Below are positions 23,643 to 37,407 of a DNA stretch of 64,000 nucleotides, in pieces (positions within the stretch are counted from its first letter, which is position 1; each line of letters opens with the position of its first letter). The stretch lies in the NCBI GenBank assembly GCA_025531455.1, contig JAMYHL010000054.1, forward strand, positions 124,001 to 188,000, written 5' to 3'. The position numbers and the translations under genes are program-made. The notes under the pieces were generated by a model. That model was not told the DNA's origin. It saw only the letters and a program-made list of their open reading frames with translations, and ran no database searches. Source of the DNA: Apiotrichum sp. Y4204. Taxonomy: Eukaryota > Basidiomycota > Tremellomycetes > Trichosporonales > Trichosporonaceae.

Positions 23643-25661
23643 TCGTACGCGCTCGTACGGACATCGGGTCGCGTGTGGTCTTCATCAATAGATCTCGTTT
23701 TGTATGCATTACACTTTTTTGCTGGTGCGGCATGTGTTTGCTCACCGAACCGGACCAGACCCTGTGCTAGATGTGCCTGTGGCGTGTTTGGCCATTCTGT
23801 GACAGAAATTACCGGTTTTGGAGTGTCAGGATCCTCGGGCCTCTGGACCCTGTGTTGTGCGCTTGGGCAGACCGCGAGCAGCGACAAAAGACCTGCTCTG
23901 AACAGGAACGAATGGCCGGGCCGGAGTCGTCGGCACAGTGTCGGCACCCAGGTGAGACTGAAGCTAAGCCTATACTATATGATTCACTGCAGTTGTGGAC
24001 TTTGGCTTTGGGGGACTGTTACAGAAGAGAGGAGGGGAGAGGCCGAGAAGAGCGAGCCCTGACCGTGCGTGAGAGTGGCAAGAACGCGCATGGGAATAGC
24101 GTATAGCCCATAGACTCGCCACAGTTTCCACTGGTTAAATAGACGGTACTAGTCGACGCGACAAGGAGAGAGTGCAACTTCCAGGCGTGATCACTGGCAG
24201 GGATTGCAGGGCTTGTGCGGCAGGGAGCACAGGGACACCGGCCTGGAGCCCGGACGCTTGTAGGCCTGGAGAAAAGGGGAGGAGAGGGCCGAGAGGGAGC
24301 TGCGGCCTGGCCATACAGCCAGAATGCAGAGGGTGACGAACGAAGGTATGCGCTTGGCTCTCTGGCTCGCCCTGACGTGATAAGTGCACCCACTTGGCCA
24401 CTTGTGCTTGGCTGTATCGCTGCCTAGCTGCCTGAAATACACACTCTCCTTCCATTCTCTCCGTTCTGGGACAAAAGGCGTCGTAGTGCTCAGTTTCCCT
24501 GGTGCTTCACGCTCCCCACCATTACCGTGCATGACCCGTGCATGTCCTCACAACGCACACTGCACACTGCAGTTGAGCTGTTGCTGGCTGTTAGTATCAA
24601 CAAGTCGGTCATGGCCCTTGTGGCGGCGCTGGCGCTGCCACCAGTACAGGGAGAGATCGAAGAAATACTGCCCCAGTAGTGTTCGTGGGGGATGAATAAT
24701 CGGACTGGTCGCCGATTCACGGTCTACGGAATCCATACTTGGGTAGACGGACACATAGCATTCAAATGCAGAATAACATCGAGATCTTGGTTCAGACAGC
24801 GAGCCACTATGCGGAACTGAGGCTCACCACTGTTGTCCTAGCCTTTGGGCGTTGCTTTCCTTCTCCCCTCTGACCCCCTCTCGCCTTCCACCCGCTCCGC
24901 AGTCCCTCTGCCCCCCGACAATCTCGCACAGGTGCACATAAGCTCATCCTTATGCTATTGTCTGTCCGTAGTAAGGGTATTACAAGCTGAATAGCCCGGG
25001 AAGTAATTCCGTCAACACAACACAATACAATCGACTCGTAATCAAGCCGTGATCGACTGGGACCGCTTAGACCGGCCTCGTCCAGGCCGTCCATCACGGG
25101 CACCGCGTGCCCCCGTAAGCTGTAGGAGAGCTGCAACTGCAACGCAACGGCGCACCCCCCCAATCGGGCACGCTCACGCACTGTGCACCACCACTGCACC
25201 TGATGCCTACTACTCGTGCAAGCAATCCTATTCCAGAGCAGCAATCCCATCAACACTCTTACTACTCTCTGCACACACCCAACAGACGCACCTCCCTCGC
25301 GAGAAGCCACAACTCGAGCCGCTCCTTTGACATTTCCACTTCAGCATCCATCTCTTGCGCCTTGTTTCCTTTCTCTTCTTTGTCCCCGCCATTTTTTTCT
25401 CTTTCTTTCTTCGATCAAACAGTCAACAACGCTTTGTCAAAACCACGTTCTCCCCGCCATCCATCCCCTCGACACTCTCCGTTTCTCTAATTCGCATCCA
25501 CGCCTAATCGTCGTCCATCGTCTTTGGTCCCCCTCGTTCTGTCGTCTCGCCATCCCCGCACGGGCCACTTTTACCTCGTCAACACCTATTGACACGACCA
25601 TCCTATCACCACCACCCCTTCTCCTCTGTCTAACCTCCCGCCTCGTCGCACAGACGGGGAA
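23643..25661. other. Long intergenic region before the Psr-type phosphatase
   Basis: 2019 bases with no supported gene. From about 25250 to 25660 the plus strand is heavily C/T-rich (for example TTTTTTTCTCTTTCTTTCTTC near 25390), typical of a long fungal leader/promoter for the gene at 25662. The 23643-25000 part has only short unrelated frames. Confidence 0.5.
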
Positions 25662-27469
25662 ATGGCAACCACCACCGATACCGCGCCGCCGAGCACATCC
25701 GCGCCCACGGCGGTCGCAGTCGCAGCACCTGCGGCTTCCACCTCTGATGGGCCCTCCACCAACGTGGCCGCCGTGTCCGATGGCCCGGCTGCTGTGCCAG
25801 CTGTAGCTGCTGACGGCCCCGCTGATGGCACGACGGCAGCAGTGGCTCCCGAGAAGAAGGCTGCCGAGAGCACCAACTCACAGTCGCCTTCGACCGCTGC
25901 CAAAGGCAGCACGTCAACCGCAGATGAGAAGGCGGCCGAGCAGCAGCAGGCAAAGCAGGCTGCCCCTGTGACTCCTGCCCCCAAGGCAGCGGCGTCGTCA
26001 GCTCCCAAGGCGTCTCCCAAGAAGCGGAGGAAACGCGGTGGTCTTACCGGTCTCTTTGTCGCAATGGGCTGCATCTCTTCGGACGAATTTGATGACGACG
26101 TGCCCAGCAAGCCCAAGGCTGCTGCTAAACCCACTGCTGCGTCCAAGCCTGCTCCCAAGACGACCACCAACGCTGCAAACGGCAGCACCTCGACTGCAAA
26201 GGATGCGCCCAACACGACTGTGGTCGCTGCCGCTGCTGGTGGAACTGCGGCTGCCGCCGCAACGGGGACCGCTGTTGTCGCCGGCAGTGCGGCCAACAAG
26301 TCCGGGGACAGTGTGCAGGTTGTTCCGTCATCCGAGCCGACCACACCCCCGCTGGATGAGGTGCGTCATGAGTCTCTGTGTCTCAAACACTCGCTGGCTT
26401 CTCCCATTAACGCTTCTTAGACTGCTGGCCTCACCTCTGGTGCGGTCCAGGCTCCAGGGTCAGGATCGGAAATCATTCAACAGCACATGCACCACCACAA
26501 CAACTCGGAACAGCACTTGGCCACGGCCGATGGTGCTACTCGCACCGACTCGGGTGGTTACACGGACCTGAGCGACAGCGACGGAGACGATGTTGGCCAC
26601 CAGGAGATGCTTTACGAGGAGGACTTTGAGGACGAGGAGGATCGTCTGATTGCCCAGGGCGGAATTGGCATTCCACTTGACGAGGTGCGTGTTGGAGAAA
26701 GAGGTTCGTGGTCTGTGCTGACAGCGTCCAGAACGGCAACCCTGCTCCCTTGCTACCAGCCATTCACGAGATTGACACTGGCCGCAAATGTCTCGTGCTC
26801 GACCTCGACGAGACCCTACTGCATTCTTCGTTCAAGGTGGGAAAAAGATCCTGAGTCTGTGTACACAAAGTTAACAATTCAGATGCTCCCCAGCGCCGAC
26901 TACATTGTTCCCGTCGAGATCGAGTCGCAGACGCACAACGTCTATGTCATTAAGCGCCCTGGAGTCGACCACTTCCTGCAGGAGATGGGCAAGATTTACG
27001 AGATCGTGGTCTTCACCGCGAGTCTCAGCAAGGTGAGCTAGGACAACAGAACTGGGTCGACCCAAGAGAATCCAGACGGACAGACCCTCCGCATCAGCAA
27101 CTTGTGTATGTGTGCTAACATACCAGTATGCCGATCCCGTTCTTGACATGCTCGACGTCGGTCGTGTAGTACGTCACCGCCTGTTCCGCGAGAGCTGCTA
27201 CAACCACAAGGGCAACTTTGTGAAGGTGAGATTGCTAGGAATGTTTCGTGCTAACCCCCCAGGACCTCTCACAACTTGGCCGTGACATGTCGACAGCTAT
27301 TATTATCGACAACTCTCCTGCGTCGTACATTTTCCACCCCAACAACGCGGTGCCCGTTTCTACATGGTTCAACGACCCGCACGACACAGAGCTCACCGAT
27401 CTCTGCCCCTTCCTCACGGACCTTGCTACAGTGGACGACGTCCGCGGTGTTCTCGATGGTAGCATTTAA
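25662..27469 (+). CDS. FCP1/NIF-domain protein phosphatase, Psr1/Psr2-like
   Basis: Six exons: 25662-26360, 26421-26684, 26732-26836, 26883-27032, 27127-27225, 27263-27469; 507 residues. It belongs to the haloacid-dehalogenase Ser/Thr phosphatase group (SCP/Psr/Nem1-like). The catalytic motif [11 protein letters not shown] has its two Asp at about residues 345 and 347. [36 protein letters not shown] and [14 protein letters not shown] complete the domain. The first 320 residues are Ala/Ser/Thr/Pro-rich and disordered, with a basic patch KKRRKRGG followed by [12 protein letters not shown]; a Gly-Cys pair like this is an acylated plasma-membrane anchor in yeast Psr1 but is internal here. In yeast Psr1/2 act in sodium/general stress signalling; the same role here is inference. 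Confidence 0.9.
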
Positions 27470-28387
27470 TTAACAAGCATTGTCCCCTTCCCGCTATACA
27501 CCACCCATTGCACTCATAAACTGCAGACTCAACGCGCGTAATATACCATGATACCCTCGTCATTTGTACCATTCTCCGCTTCGCACCTCGTCTTTACACG
27601 TCCTTAGTAGTTTGTTATCACGTTGATTTCCTAGTCACCACGTTCTTTAGCACGCATCATGCAAAGTCATAGCGCGGCTTGTATGAACGCGGGGAGCCAC
27701 GGGGAGTTGGGGTTGATAAGAGGATAGCTGTGTGGTGATTACCTTTAGTGGCCCGAAGGGATCGGTCGACAGGCAGCGACCATAATGTTGCCTAGCAATG
27801 GGCTGGGCAAGAAACTGGAAATTAAAGGTGGGCATGGAAGTTCAATCTGGCGATCTGTGCTACATGTGGGTTACATGCATCGTATGGACATGCAGGCCAT
27901 CGTTGCGAGGACCAGCGTATAGCATATACCAACAAAGACTGGACGCCCGGACGCTGGAATGCCAGGTGTCTGTGGAAATGCATGCTGCCGAGGATCCGAA
28001 GCGGGGCCCACCGGGACTGGCGGCGTCTGGCCCATCTGGCCCATCTGGTCCATCTGGTCCATCTGATCCATCTGTCTTTTGAATGCATGTCCATTCCCCT
28101 CCACCTCGAAGTCCCTTCCGTCATTGGAAATAGAGTGCCTGTGACGCCCATCTCTTTTCCAAGGAATGCCCCGCAAAGCAGCCACTGGTGGAAATTGAAC
28201 AACACGACCCCCCACATCCGCACGCAACACGGCGCTCACGGCTATAGGCTGCTGGCCGGACGCTAGCATTGCGGCGTTCGTTGGTATATCTTGCAGCGTG
28301 CTCGTTGCTCCCAGTCTTCTTTCCCCCCTCCCCCTTTCCCTCTTCTCTCTTCTCCACACACCCCTCCCCCATCCATCGCCTAGCACC
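27470..28387. other. Intergenic, phosphatase 3' side to T-protein promoter
   Basis: 918 bases between two plus-strand genes. It contains a 9-bp tandem repeat (28026-28074) and a C/T-rich leader at about 28310-28387 next to the T-protein start. No gene is supported. Confidence 0.5.
28026..28074. repeat. 9-bp minisatellite (TCTGGCCCA)n
   Basis: Five tandem 9-mers plus a partial sixth: two TCTGGCCCA, two TCTGGTCCA, one TCTGATCCA, then TCTG. Variation is ordered along the array. The unit keeps three reading frames open, but no gene covers it. Confidence 0.92.
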
Positions 28388-30060
28388 ATGTTCGCCGTCG
28401 CCCGCTCGACCCTTGTTGCCCGCCCCGCCGGCCGCCTCGTGCTCCGTGGCATCGCGACCTCGGCCGTCCGCTTTGAAGTGAGTGTTGTTCTGGCGTTGTG
28501 GTCTATGAGATGGAGCGGGGTGAGGAGAAGATGCGGTGGGCGAGACGAGGATCGCGGATATCGCTCGGCGACGCGTCCGGATGGCCAAAATGCCGATTCG
28601 GATCGTGTCGGATCCTCCAGTCCTGGCCGTACGCTCTGCCACTAGTTCCCATACCACCCCTCACTGCCCACCAACACCGCTGACCCAATAGCTCCAGCGC
28701 ACCCCGCTGTACGACTTCAACGTCAAGAATGGCGGCAAGATGGTCGAGTTCGCGGGCTGGGAGATGCCCCTCTCGTACGGCGACGTCGGACAGGGTAAGT
28801 TGTTGCTTCCTCACCGGCGCCGAGGTGGCCGGGGACAAGCTCTGCTAGCCGCCCAGCTTGGTCGCTGTTGAATGCGGTGTAGAATGTGACTGGACTGCGA
28901 TTAGCCCTCTCCGTGTCCCCGAGTGACAACCGGTGCAAGCCCCTCTCGCCTCATGTCCCCCGCTGACAGCAGTCACCGCGCACAACCACGTCCGCAACTC
29001 GGCAGGTCTCTTCGATGTGTCGCACATGCTGCAGCACAACTTCTCGGGCCCCGGAGCCCAGGAGTTCCTCATGTCGCTGACGCCCACCGCGCTCGACAAG
29101 ATCCCCAACATGGGCTCGTCGCTGACCGTGCTGCTGAACGAGACTGGCGGTATCATCGACGACACGATCATGACCAAGCACGCCGAGGACGGCTCTAAGT
29201 GGTATGTCGTGACCAACGCCGGACGGTCCAAGGAGGACATGGAGCACATCGGCGCCAAGCTCAAGGAGTGGAACGCCGCCCACTCCGACAAGCAGGTGCA
29301 GTGGGAGACGCTGAAGGACTACGGTCTCGTCGCCCTCCAGGGCCCCAAGGCCGCCGAGGTCCTCGCCAAGATGACCGACGCCGACCTCACCGCCCTCAAG
29401 TTCGGCCAGAGCATGTTCGCCAAGGTCGGCAAGGACGGCGTCAACTGCCACATTGCCCGTGGCGGTTACACTGGCGAGGACGGCTTTGAGATCTCAATCC
29501 CTCCTGAGGCTGCCGTCTCGCTCACCGAGGAGATCACCTCGAACCCCGATGTCATGCTCATCGGCCTCGGCGCCCGTGACTCGCTCCGTCTCGAGGCCGG
29601 CATGTGCCTCTACGGCCACGACCTCAACGAGACTATCAGCCCCATTGAGGGTGGCCTTGCTTGGCTTGTCAGTGAGTACCGCGGAAGCCCGTCTACAGCT
29701 GTTTGTTGTTCGTCCACTAACCTCCCAGGCAAGGATCGCCGTACTGAGGGCGCCTTCCCTGGTGCGTCTCGCATTCTTTCCGAGCTCGCCAACGGCCCGT
29801 CGCGCCGCCGTGTCGGTTTCGAGATCAAGGGTGCGCCGGCACGTGAGGGCAACAAGGTGTTCGACGCCGAGGGCAAGGAGGAGATTGGTGTGATTACCTC
29901 GGGTATCCCGTCGCCGACCCTCGGCCAGCCCATCGCCATGGGCTACGTCAAGAACGGACAGCACAAGAAGGGCACCAAGGTCATGATCGAGGTCCGCAAA
30001 AAGCTCCGCGAGGCGACCGTGCGCCCGATGCCGTTCGTCCCCGCCAAGTACTACAAGTAA
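28388..30060 (+). CDS. GCV1: Aminomethyltransferase, glycine cleavage system T-protein
   Basis: Four exons: 28388-28477, 28692-28794, 28970-29671, 29729-30060; 408 residues, the usual length. It transfers the methylene group from the H-protein lipoyl arm to tetrahydrofolate and releases ammonia, in the mitochondrial matrix. The first about 27 residues ([20 protein letters not shown]) are a typical mitochondrial presequence. Family motifs follow: [28 protein letters not shown], a [10 protein letters not shown] loop, [18 protein letters not shown] and the C-terminal [13 protein letters not shown]. Introns 1 and 2 are rather long (214 and 175 nt). Convergent with the ThuA-domain gene, 128 bases apart. 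Confidence 0.95.
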
Positions 30061-30188
30061 GGAGAAAGCCAGTAACAATAGCATAGGGTGTGATGTACAA
30101 GGGATTTCATGGTGTATTAGGATCTGGGAATGTATGGCGCGTATGCTGCACGAATTCCGGCGCGATCGGGAAGGAAGAAAGTGTCCGT

Positions 30189-31807
30189 TCAGACTAGAGA
30201 AGTGATACCCGAGATGACTAACAGCAGGCCGAGAGCTGGCAGTGTCCTTGAAGCGGAGCTGGACGGCGATGTCGCAGCCGAAGGGGATACCAAACCTGAG
30301 GTCCAAGAGCCAGCGCCGGACTTATCGGAGCCTGCGGGGGACGAAGCCGATACCGAGGCACTCCCCGCCGCGCCTGCTGGAGGCTGTGCCGTGGGTGAAC
30401 TCGTGGGTGTCGAGTTCACCTGCTGCCTCTCCTCATTACCAACGAGTCCGACGTCGTAGGCGCGCGTGCTCGCGCCATCAAGAGCCCACGTAAGGCCGTT
30501 CATGACGTGCTGGATAAACGTCTCGTCGCGCCATGCTGCTGTAAGATCCACGGCAATACCAGCGCCTGCGGTACTCACTATCATTCGTGTGTCCCAACGA
30601 GGTATAGAACGACCTTCCAGCCTTCGGCGCGCCCTCGGCCAGCGGCTGGGCACTCCGCGGGCTCTCGATGTACCATGCGATCGGGTGGGGATCGCCCATC
30701 GGCGGGTAATCGTGTGCGGAGGACGCGTCGTCTCGGGGTGAGCTACACACTGGGAGGGGCTCACGTTTATAGCTTGCCTCGTCGACGGTGAGAAGGACGT
30801 TTGCGCCCACGGTGCGTGGGTCCGAGCGGAAGTTGTAGACTTCCTCCTCCTGATCAAAGTCAGTAATCAGTAATCAGTAGAAGTAGATCGCTCCGCGCCG
30901 CTTGTCTCCGCCGTTCCTACGCACAAAGGTCCAGCGGTCGGGGAGGTGCGCGATGGCCGGGTGCGACTTGTTGAGCGGCAGGAACGTGGCCTGCTGCAGC
31001 GTCGGGTGAAAATCAAAGTATGCTGCGGCGTCAGTGTGCCGTGCGAGCGGGTGGCTCACCGCCCACGACCTGCAGGTAGTTTGTGTCGTTGTACAGGCAA
31101 GCCGAGGCCGAGTGCACGCCCGTGTACGTCCCGCCTGATTGGAAGTAGCGCGCGAGCGCGGCTTGGCCATCTGAGTCCAGAACTGGAGTTAGCAAAGCTT
31201 GTGCGGCCTGCGGATCGAGTTCAAGGGGGGAATGATCGACCAGCCAATCCGTCTGGCGATCAGGTCGTCTGGCGATCTGGCGATCAGGGGTCATGGGGAT
31301 CAGGAGCTGAAGATCCACAGCCCTGTAGATCGACGGATCGCCTAAAGATCGACACGGCCAGTTGATCACCTCTCAATCTCCCGTCGCAGCGCCTGGAAGT
31401 CGCATGCCTCTAACATACCTTCCTCTGAAGTTGATACAAACATCACAGTATCATACTTCTTGAGGTTATCATCGACAAACTGCCCCGGGTCCCTGATGTA
31501 AGCCACGAACCACTAACCGGGTGCGATGGCGGTGGTACTCGCTGATAGCAACTACCACTTGAATCCGAGGGCCCTCAGAAGCTCACGCCACGTCCCATAA
31601 TTCCACCAGGACTCACTCGGTAAAGTCAAAGCTGACCCCATACTCGCCCGCCTTGGCCCCAAGCACGTCGATCGCGACGGGGATCGAGTCGTGCCGCCAT
31701 CCCAGCGTGCGCGTATAGACGAGCACTTTCGGCGTCGCGCGGCCCATGACCGAAACGGGGCGCGGGTCCGCGAGCGCCATACCGGCGAGGAGAAGTGGGG
31801 CCAGCAT
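30189..31807 (-). CDS. Secreted, probably GPI-anchored ThuA-domain protein
   Basis: Six exons (minus): 31807-31617, 31492-31419, 31182-31060, 31022-30925, 30849-30579, 30538-30189; 368 residues. ThuA (trehalose-utilisation) is a class-I-glutamine-amidotransferase-like fold of uncertain biochemical role, often in sugar metabolism. Visible: signal peptide MLAPLLLAGMALADP, VLVYTRTLGWRHDSIP, DNLKKYDTVMFVSTSEE, GTYTGVHSAS, VGAYFDFHPT, PMGDPHPIAW, GRSFYTSLGHTND and WRDETFIQHVMNGLTWALDG, in the expected order. After this comes a Ser/Thr/Pro-rich stalk of about 70 residues and a hydrophobic end (LPALGLLLVISGITSLV), the layout of a GPI-anchored cell-surface protein. The exon 6 acceptor could also be 30535. 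Intron 2 (236 nt) holds GATCGCCAGA-type direct repeats. Confidence 0.88.
31240..31292. repeat. Degenerate GATC/CTGGCGATC repeats in ThuA intron
   Basis: Within the long second intron of the ThuA gene the words CTGGCGATC and GATCAGG recur several times (for example around 31250-31288). The array is irregular, probably slippage-derived. Similar GATC-rich wording also occurs near 37140-37215. Confidence 0.6.
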
Positions 31808-32285
31808 TTTCTGTATTGCGGAGTGAGAGGGAGAGAGCGTTCTTGGGATTGCGGGATACGAGGCCGCCAAGACTAGTGCTGGATTAGGCTGCGGCGGTCG
31901 GTCATGAGCGATGAGGTCATGTCCAGGGGTGGGCGGCTCCTGGGGGCGTCTCGCTCAAGAGCGAACGTTCGACTTTGCCCCGCCTGTTGTGCCCGTTTGC
32001 TCAACTTACATTTCACTGAGCACTGAGAGACCAATACTGCGTGGAGTGATGGCTGTGCCCATCGTCCCATTTTCGGACTGCGCAAGTCACTGATCGTTGA
32101 TGGGAACTAACATCTATTTCGGTCACAACGTTGCTGTGCTCACTCGCTCGCGTATTGCTCAATTCTCGATCCCGGATACAATGCTATACATGTATACAAC
32201 CTTGCCAGACTGCGATGCTGACCAGGTGATTTACTAGATGCTTTTATGCTGCTAACTCGTACTGAAAACCACAGTATGAGGAAAT
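31808..32285. other. Intergenic between ThuA and ATP sulfurylase genes
   Basis: 478 bases between two minus-strand genes: promoter of the ThuA gene on the left and 3' region of the ATP sulfurylase gene on the right. AT-richer toward 32100-32280. No element recognised. Confidence 0.5.
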
Positions 32286-34282
<1,997 letters not shown>

Positions 34283-34348
34283 TCACAGACGGGGTATTCC
34301 AGACGGTATTCCAGATAAAAGTCAGCCGCTCCAGCCCACAGGTCGGCG

Positions 34349-34354
34349 CACGTG
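34349..34354. promoter_or_regulatory. CACGTG box upstream of MET3
   Basis: Perfect CACGTG 265 bases before the MET3 ATG. In yeasts the bHLH factor Cbf1 binds CACGTG in promoters of sulfur-assimilation genes. The link here is inferred from the target gene. Confidence 0.5.
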
Positions 34355-34629
34355 GCTCCAGAATGGCAACGCGGCAACGGTGAAGCACTGGGGTCAGGAC
34401 AGTGCATGTCAGCAATTCAGCAATCATCCGGTGCGCATGGCCCATCTCCGTCGCCGCCGACCGATGAGCAGGTTGTGCGATGGTTCTTCGTGGTTGAAGT
34501 GAACGGAGAAAAGCAGCACGCTGGATCACGCCATTTTTCGCCACAATGAGCCCAGCACGATCTGTACTGAAAAATCGCTGACAACAGCCAAGTGCGTAGA
34601 AGGCGGGAGCAAACGGGCCCTTGGAGAGC

Positions 34630-34635
34630 CACGTG
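34630..34635. promoter_or_regulatory. CACGTG box upstream of MET3
   Basis: Second perfect CACGTG, 546 bases before the MET3 ATG and 281 bases from the first. Confidence 0.45.
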
Positions 34636-34890
34636 CCACTCATAGACAGATCGACAATACCTCATTCCTGCAAACCTTCATGACGCCATATGGAGCTATG
34701 GAGATCGCTGGGTGGATCCTGGAACCAATGTCTAATGTTGACCTTGTGGGGAATACAAACCCAGTTACCTCGACGCCGGAAAGCGGATCCTTTCTAAATC
34801 CTCGGCCCGTCGACTCATGTCGTCTTACTCGGCAGTCGTATCATGTCCAACACCGAACTCTCACCGATCTACTTATGCCAGCACATTACG

Positions 34891-36316
34891 CTACTTGGAC
34901 GGGCCGTTCTTGCGGGGTGCCTTTGCAGAACGCTCGATTTGCTCCCCGTTGTCGCCAACGTCTCCAACCTTGCGCTTGCGAGGCTTGCGGGTCTTGGCGA
35001 CGCTGCCCTCGGTTTTCGCCTTTGGAGCTGCTCTTATGCGTTTTGTCGCAGGTTTCTTGAAAGCCTTGGGTGCATTGCTCTTATTCGCGAGAGGACTTGT
35101 TGGACACTGGGCTTGGCCGTCGAGATCGTCGTCTGAGTTGACGAGGAATAAGACCGTGCTGGAGTCCGCCGACTGAAGGAAAGGGCCCAAATTCGATATC
35201 TCACTCTGGCCCGCGACTGCACCAACACCTTTCATCGCTTCGTGGTGTGAAACGGCCGGTGACGAATGGGGTTGTGGTGGGAGCTGTCGGCCAGGGTACA
35301 CGAAATGCTCCGGGGGAAGATACATTGGTGGGATCGAGATTGGTAGAGTTCTCGAGACAGACTCATTATTGTTTGATTCGCAGTCACGTTTCTCCGACGT
35401 CCACCCCACTGGTAACTGGGAGACATAATTCGAGCAAAAGCCTGACCAAACGAGGTTCTCGGGCCGCACACCGGGAACCGTGATACCCAGATAGTTTGGG
35501 AAAGCAGGCTGGTAAGCGTTGAGGAAGGGATGGGTTGTTGTTGGAACAATGAATCTTGACAAGTGTGCAGGAAGCATTAACGACGCAAGGACACCAAGTG
35601 GAGGGAATTGTTCCCCCGTGTTCGCGTCGCGGCAGTATCCGGAGTTTAGCGCTACTGATTGAGTGAGCGGTGAAGGGTAGGTATCACTCACATTGAGAAG
35701 GTCGAGGTGTGAGATTCAGCCATGTTCCAACTGGGGCTGGCTTGGGTAAGGGAGGTGGGTTCAGCTCAGACGGCTGGAGTGCGTTGGAAGTGGCAGCTGA
35801 CGGAGTTGAAACACTTGCTTGATGACCGAAATGGTCGTTTTTGAGTACTTTGTGAGCTGCCTTCACGGCACCACTGATGATAGCCTCTTGGGAGAGTTTG
35901 TTCAGCTGTTCGACAACATCGATGATCGATGGCTGGGACCGTCAGTGAGTCTCTTGCGGCTTACCCACCGAAAACGCTGCAGTCGCGGCAAGAGGAAGAA
36001 GTATGCGCTCAGAGGGCATGACTCCCTGGTTGCGTCGTGAATGATTATAACTGCGATCAGAATGAAATCATCAAGTTGGCCCATTCTCACCTTTTCACGG
36101 TCAAGTGCGCAACAGCCCCAATTACAAGATTGAGCCACGCTGCCGAGAGCTCTTTCTGAAAGTCAGACCTTTCACCGACGAATCACTTATACTTACAGTG
36201 TAGCGGAGACTTTGGAGGTAGGTATAAGCGAGGTCAAGGTCAAAGGCAGAGTCGTACACCTCATAAGTGTCATAACCTCTACGCCTCTCCTTGTCTGGCA
36301 CGCCGCCGAACGGCAT
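34891..36316 (-). CDS. Unknown protein with basic, NLS-like C-terminus
   Basis: Five exons (minus): 36316-36197, 36155-36091, 36050-35969, 35932-35692, 35654-34891; 423 residues. No family recognised. The third donor (GTGGGT after TTT TCG) is chosen because the neighbouring GTAAGC puts the next exon out of frame. The first about 150 residues (FDLDLAYTYLQSLRY, AAWLNLVIGAVAHL, IIDVVEQLNKLSQEAI) look helical. The middle is Pro/Ser-rich with many short tyrosine/proline motifs. The end is strongly basic: KKPATKRIRAAPKAK and KTRKPRKRKVG, a likely nuclear signal. Codon use is weakly biased, as in the other unknown genes here. A DNA-associated role is possible but unproven. I looked for a homeodomain and found none. 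Confidence 0.68.
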
Positions 36317-37407
36317 GACTGAATTTGGTTACTCGAAGCGAGTTGTACAATGGTCGGACACTCTGTGGTATGGCGTGATGGCGATTGGGTTGCGGCCGTG
36401 GAGGGAGGATGAGTCGTCAGGGGTCGTTATGCTTGAGGGAGTGCAAGGAATGGCAGGATGGAATGAGTGGAGCGCTAGTGTGGTCAACACACTGGAGGAA
36501 AACGGGTAGCTCTGCTAAAGTGTGACAGACACGGATGAGTTGTGGAATGGCTGGTGACAGGGGAGAATCTGGTTGTCGACTGGCGATGACAGAAAGTCTT
36601 GAATGAGTGTCGTGTACAGTTGGTGATACAGTGGGGACGTAACGGTTTTGTGATTATAATGTAACGAGAAAAAGATGAAGAAGAAAAGGAGAATGAAGAA
36701 AAGTAAGAGGATAAGGAAGACGAACACGCATCACAGGTGAGCTGTGAAGAATGACCAGACGAAAGGAAGACACTTTCGCCGGGTTCATGACAGCGCCAGA
36801 GGGCCCAGACTAGATGGATTCTGAAAGCAAAACAAAAGTCAGTCGCGTCAGGCACACCATTCCGCATCAGTCTGCTTCTGACGTCTGATTAAGTGAGCTA
36901 AGGAATCCAATCTCATAGATCTGCGTGGCGTATGTGTCATTGATCAGTGATCATTGACGCTTATTGAAACAACCTAGCCAGAACACCAGAAGCATAAGAT
37001 CGGAGCTAGCGCGAGTGTAAGATTTGGAGGTCAACGACCTTGGCCACTGTTTACCCCCGTCTGCAGATCTGCAGATGCGTCAAAAGTATTGGGGTTGACT
37101 GGATGTTCCAAGATCGGCCTGCGGCACAGACAGCCCCTGCCGATCCACAGATCCAGAAATCTACAATTCGCCAATCACACCCCTTAATCAAGAGGATCGG
37201 CGCAAGATTGATCGCGGATCGTTCAGGCCTTGCCTGCGGATCGCCCCAGAAGACCAGAAGGCCAGAAGATTGGCAGTCGGCACAGTCATCAATTTATGCC
37301 TGGGAATCCCGCAAACTATTAACATGATACTGCTATACGCACGATGAAATGACGAAGCCCGGACCAATACCCAAAAATCTACAAGATTATCCTGTCCGGG
37401 TGCCAAA
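36317..37407. other. Intergenic with GATC/CAGATC-rich stretch
   Basis: 1091 bases between two minus-strand genes. The 36640-36725 part is AT- and GAA-rich (minus-strand sense CTT-rich leader). Around 37060-37280 short words such as CTGCAGATC, GATCCACAGATCC and CCAGAAG recur. No coding frame is supported. Confidence 0.5.

Noticed and set aside
34891..36316. Possible mating-type homeodomain factor
   Set aside because: The NLS-like basic tail suggested it, but no WFxNxR homeodomain helix is present in any frame of the locus.
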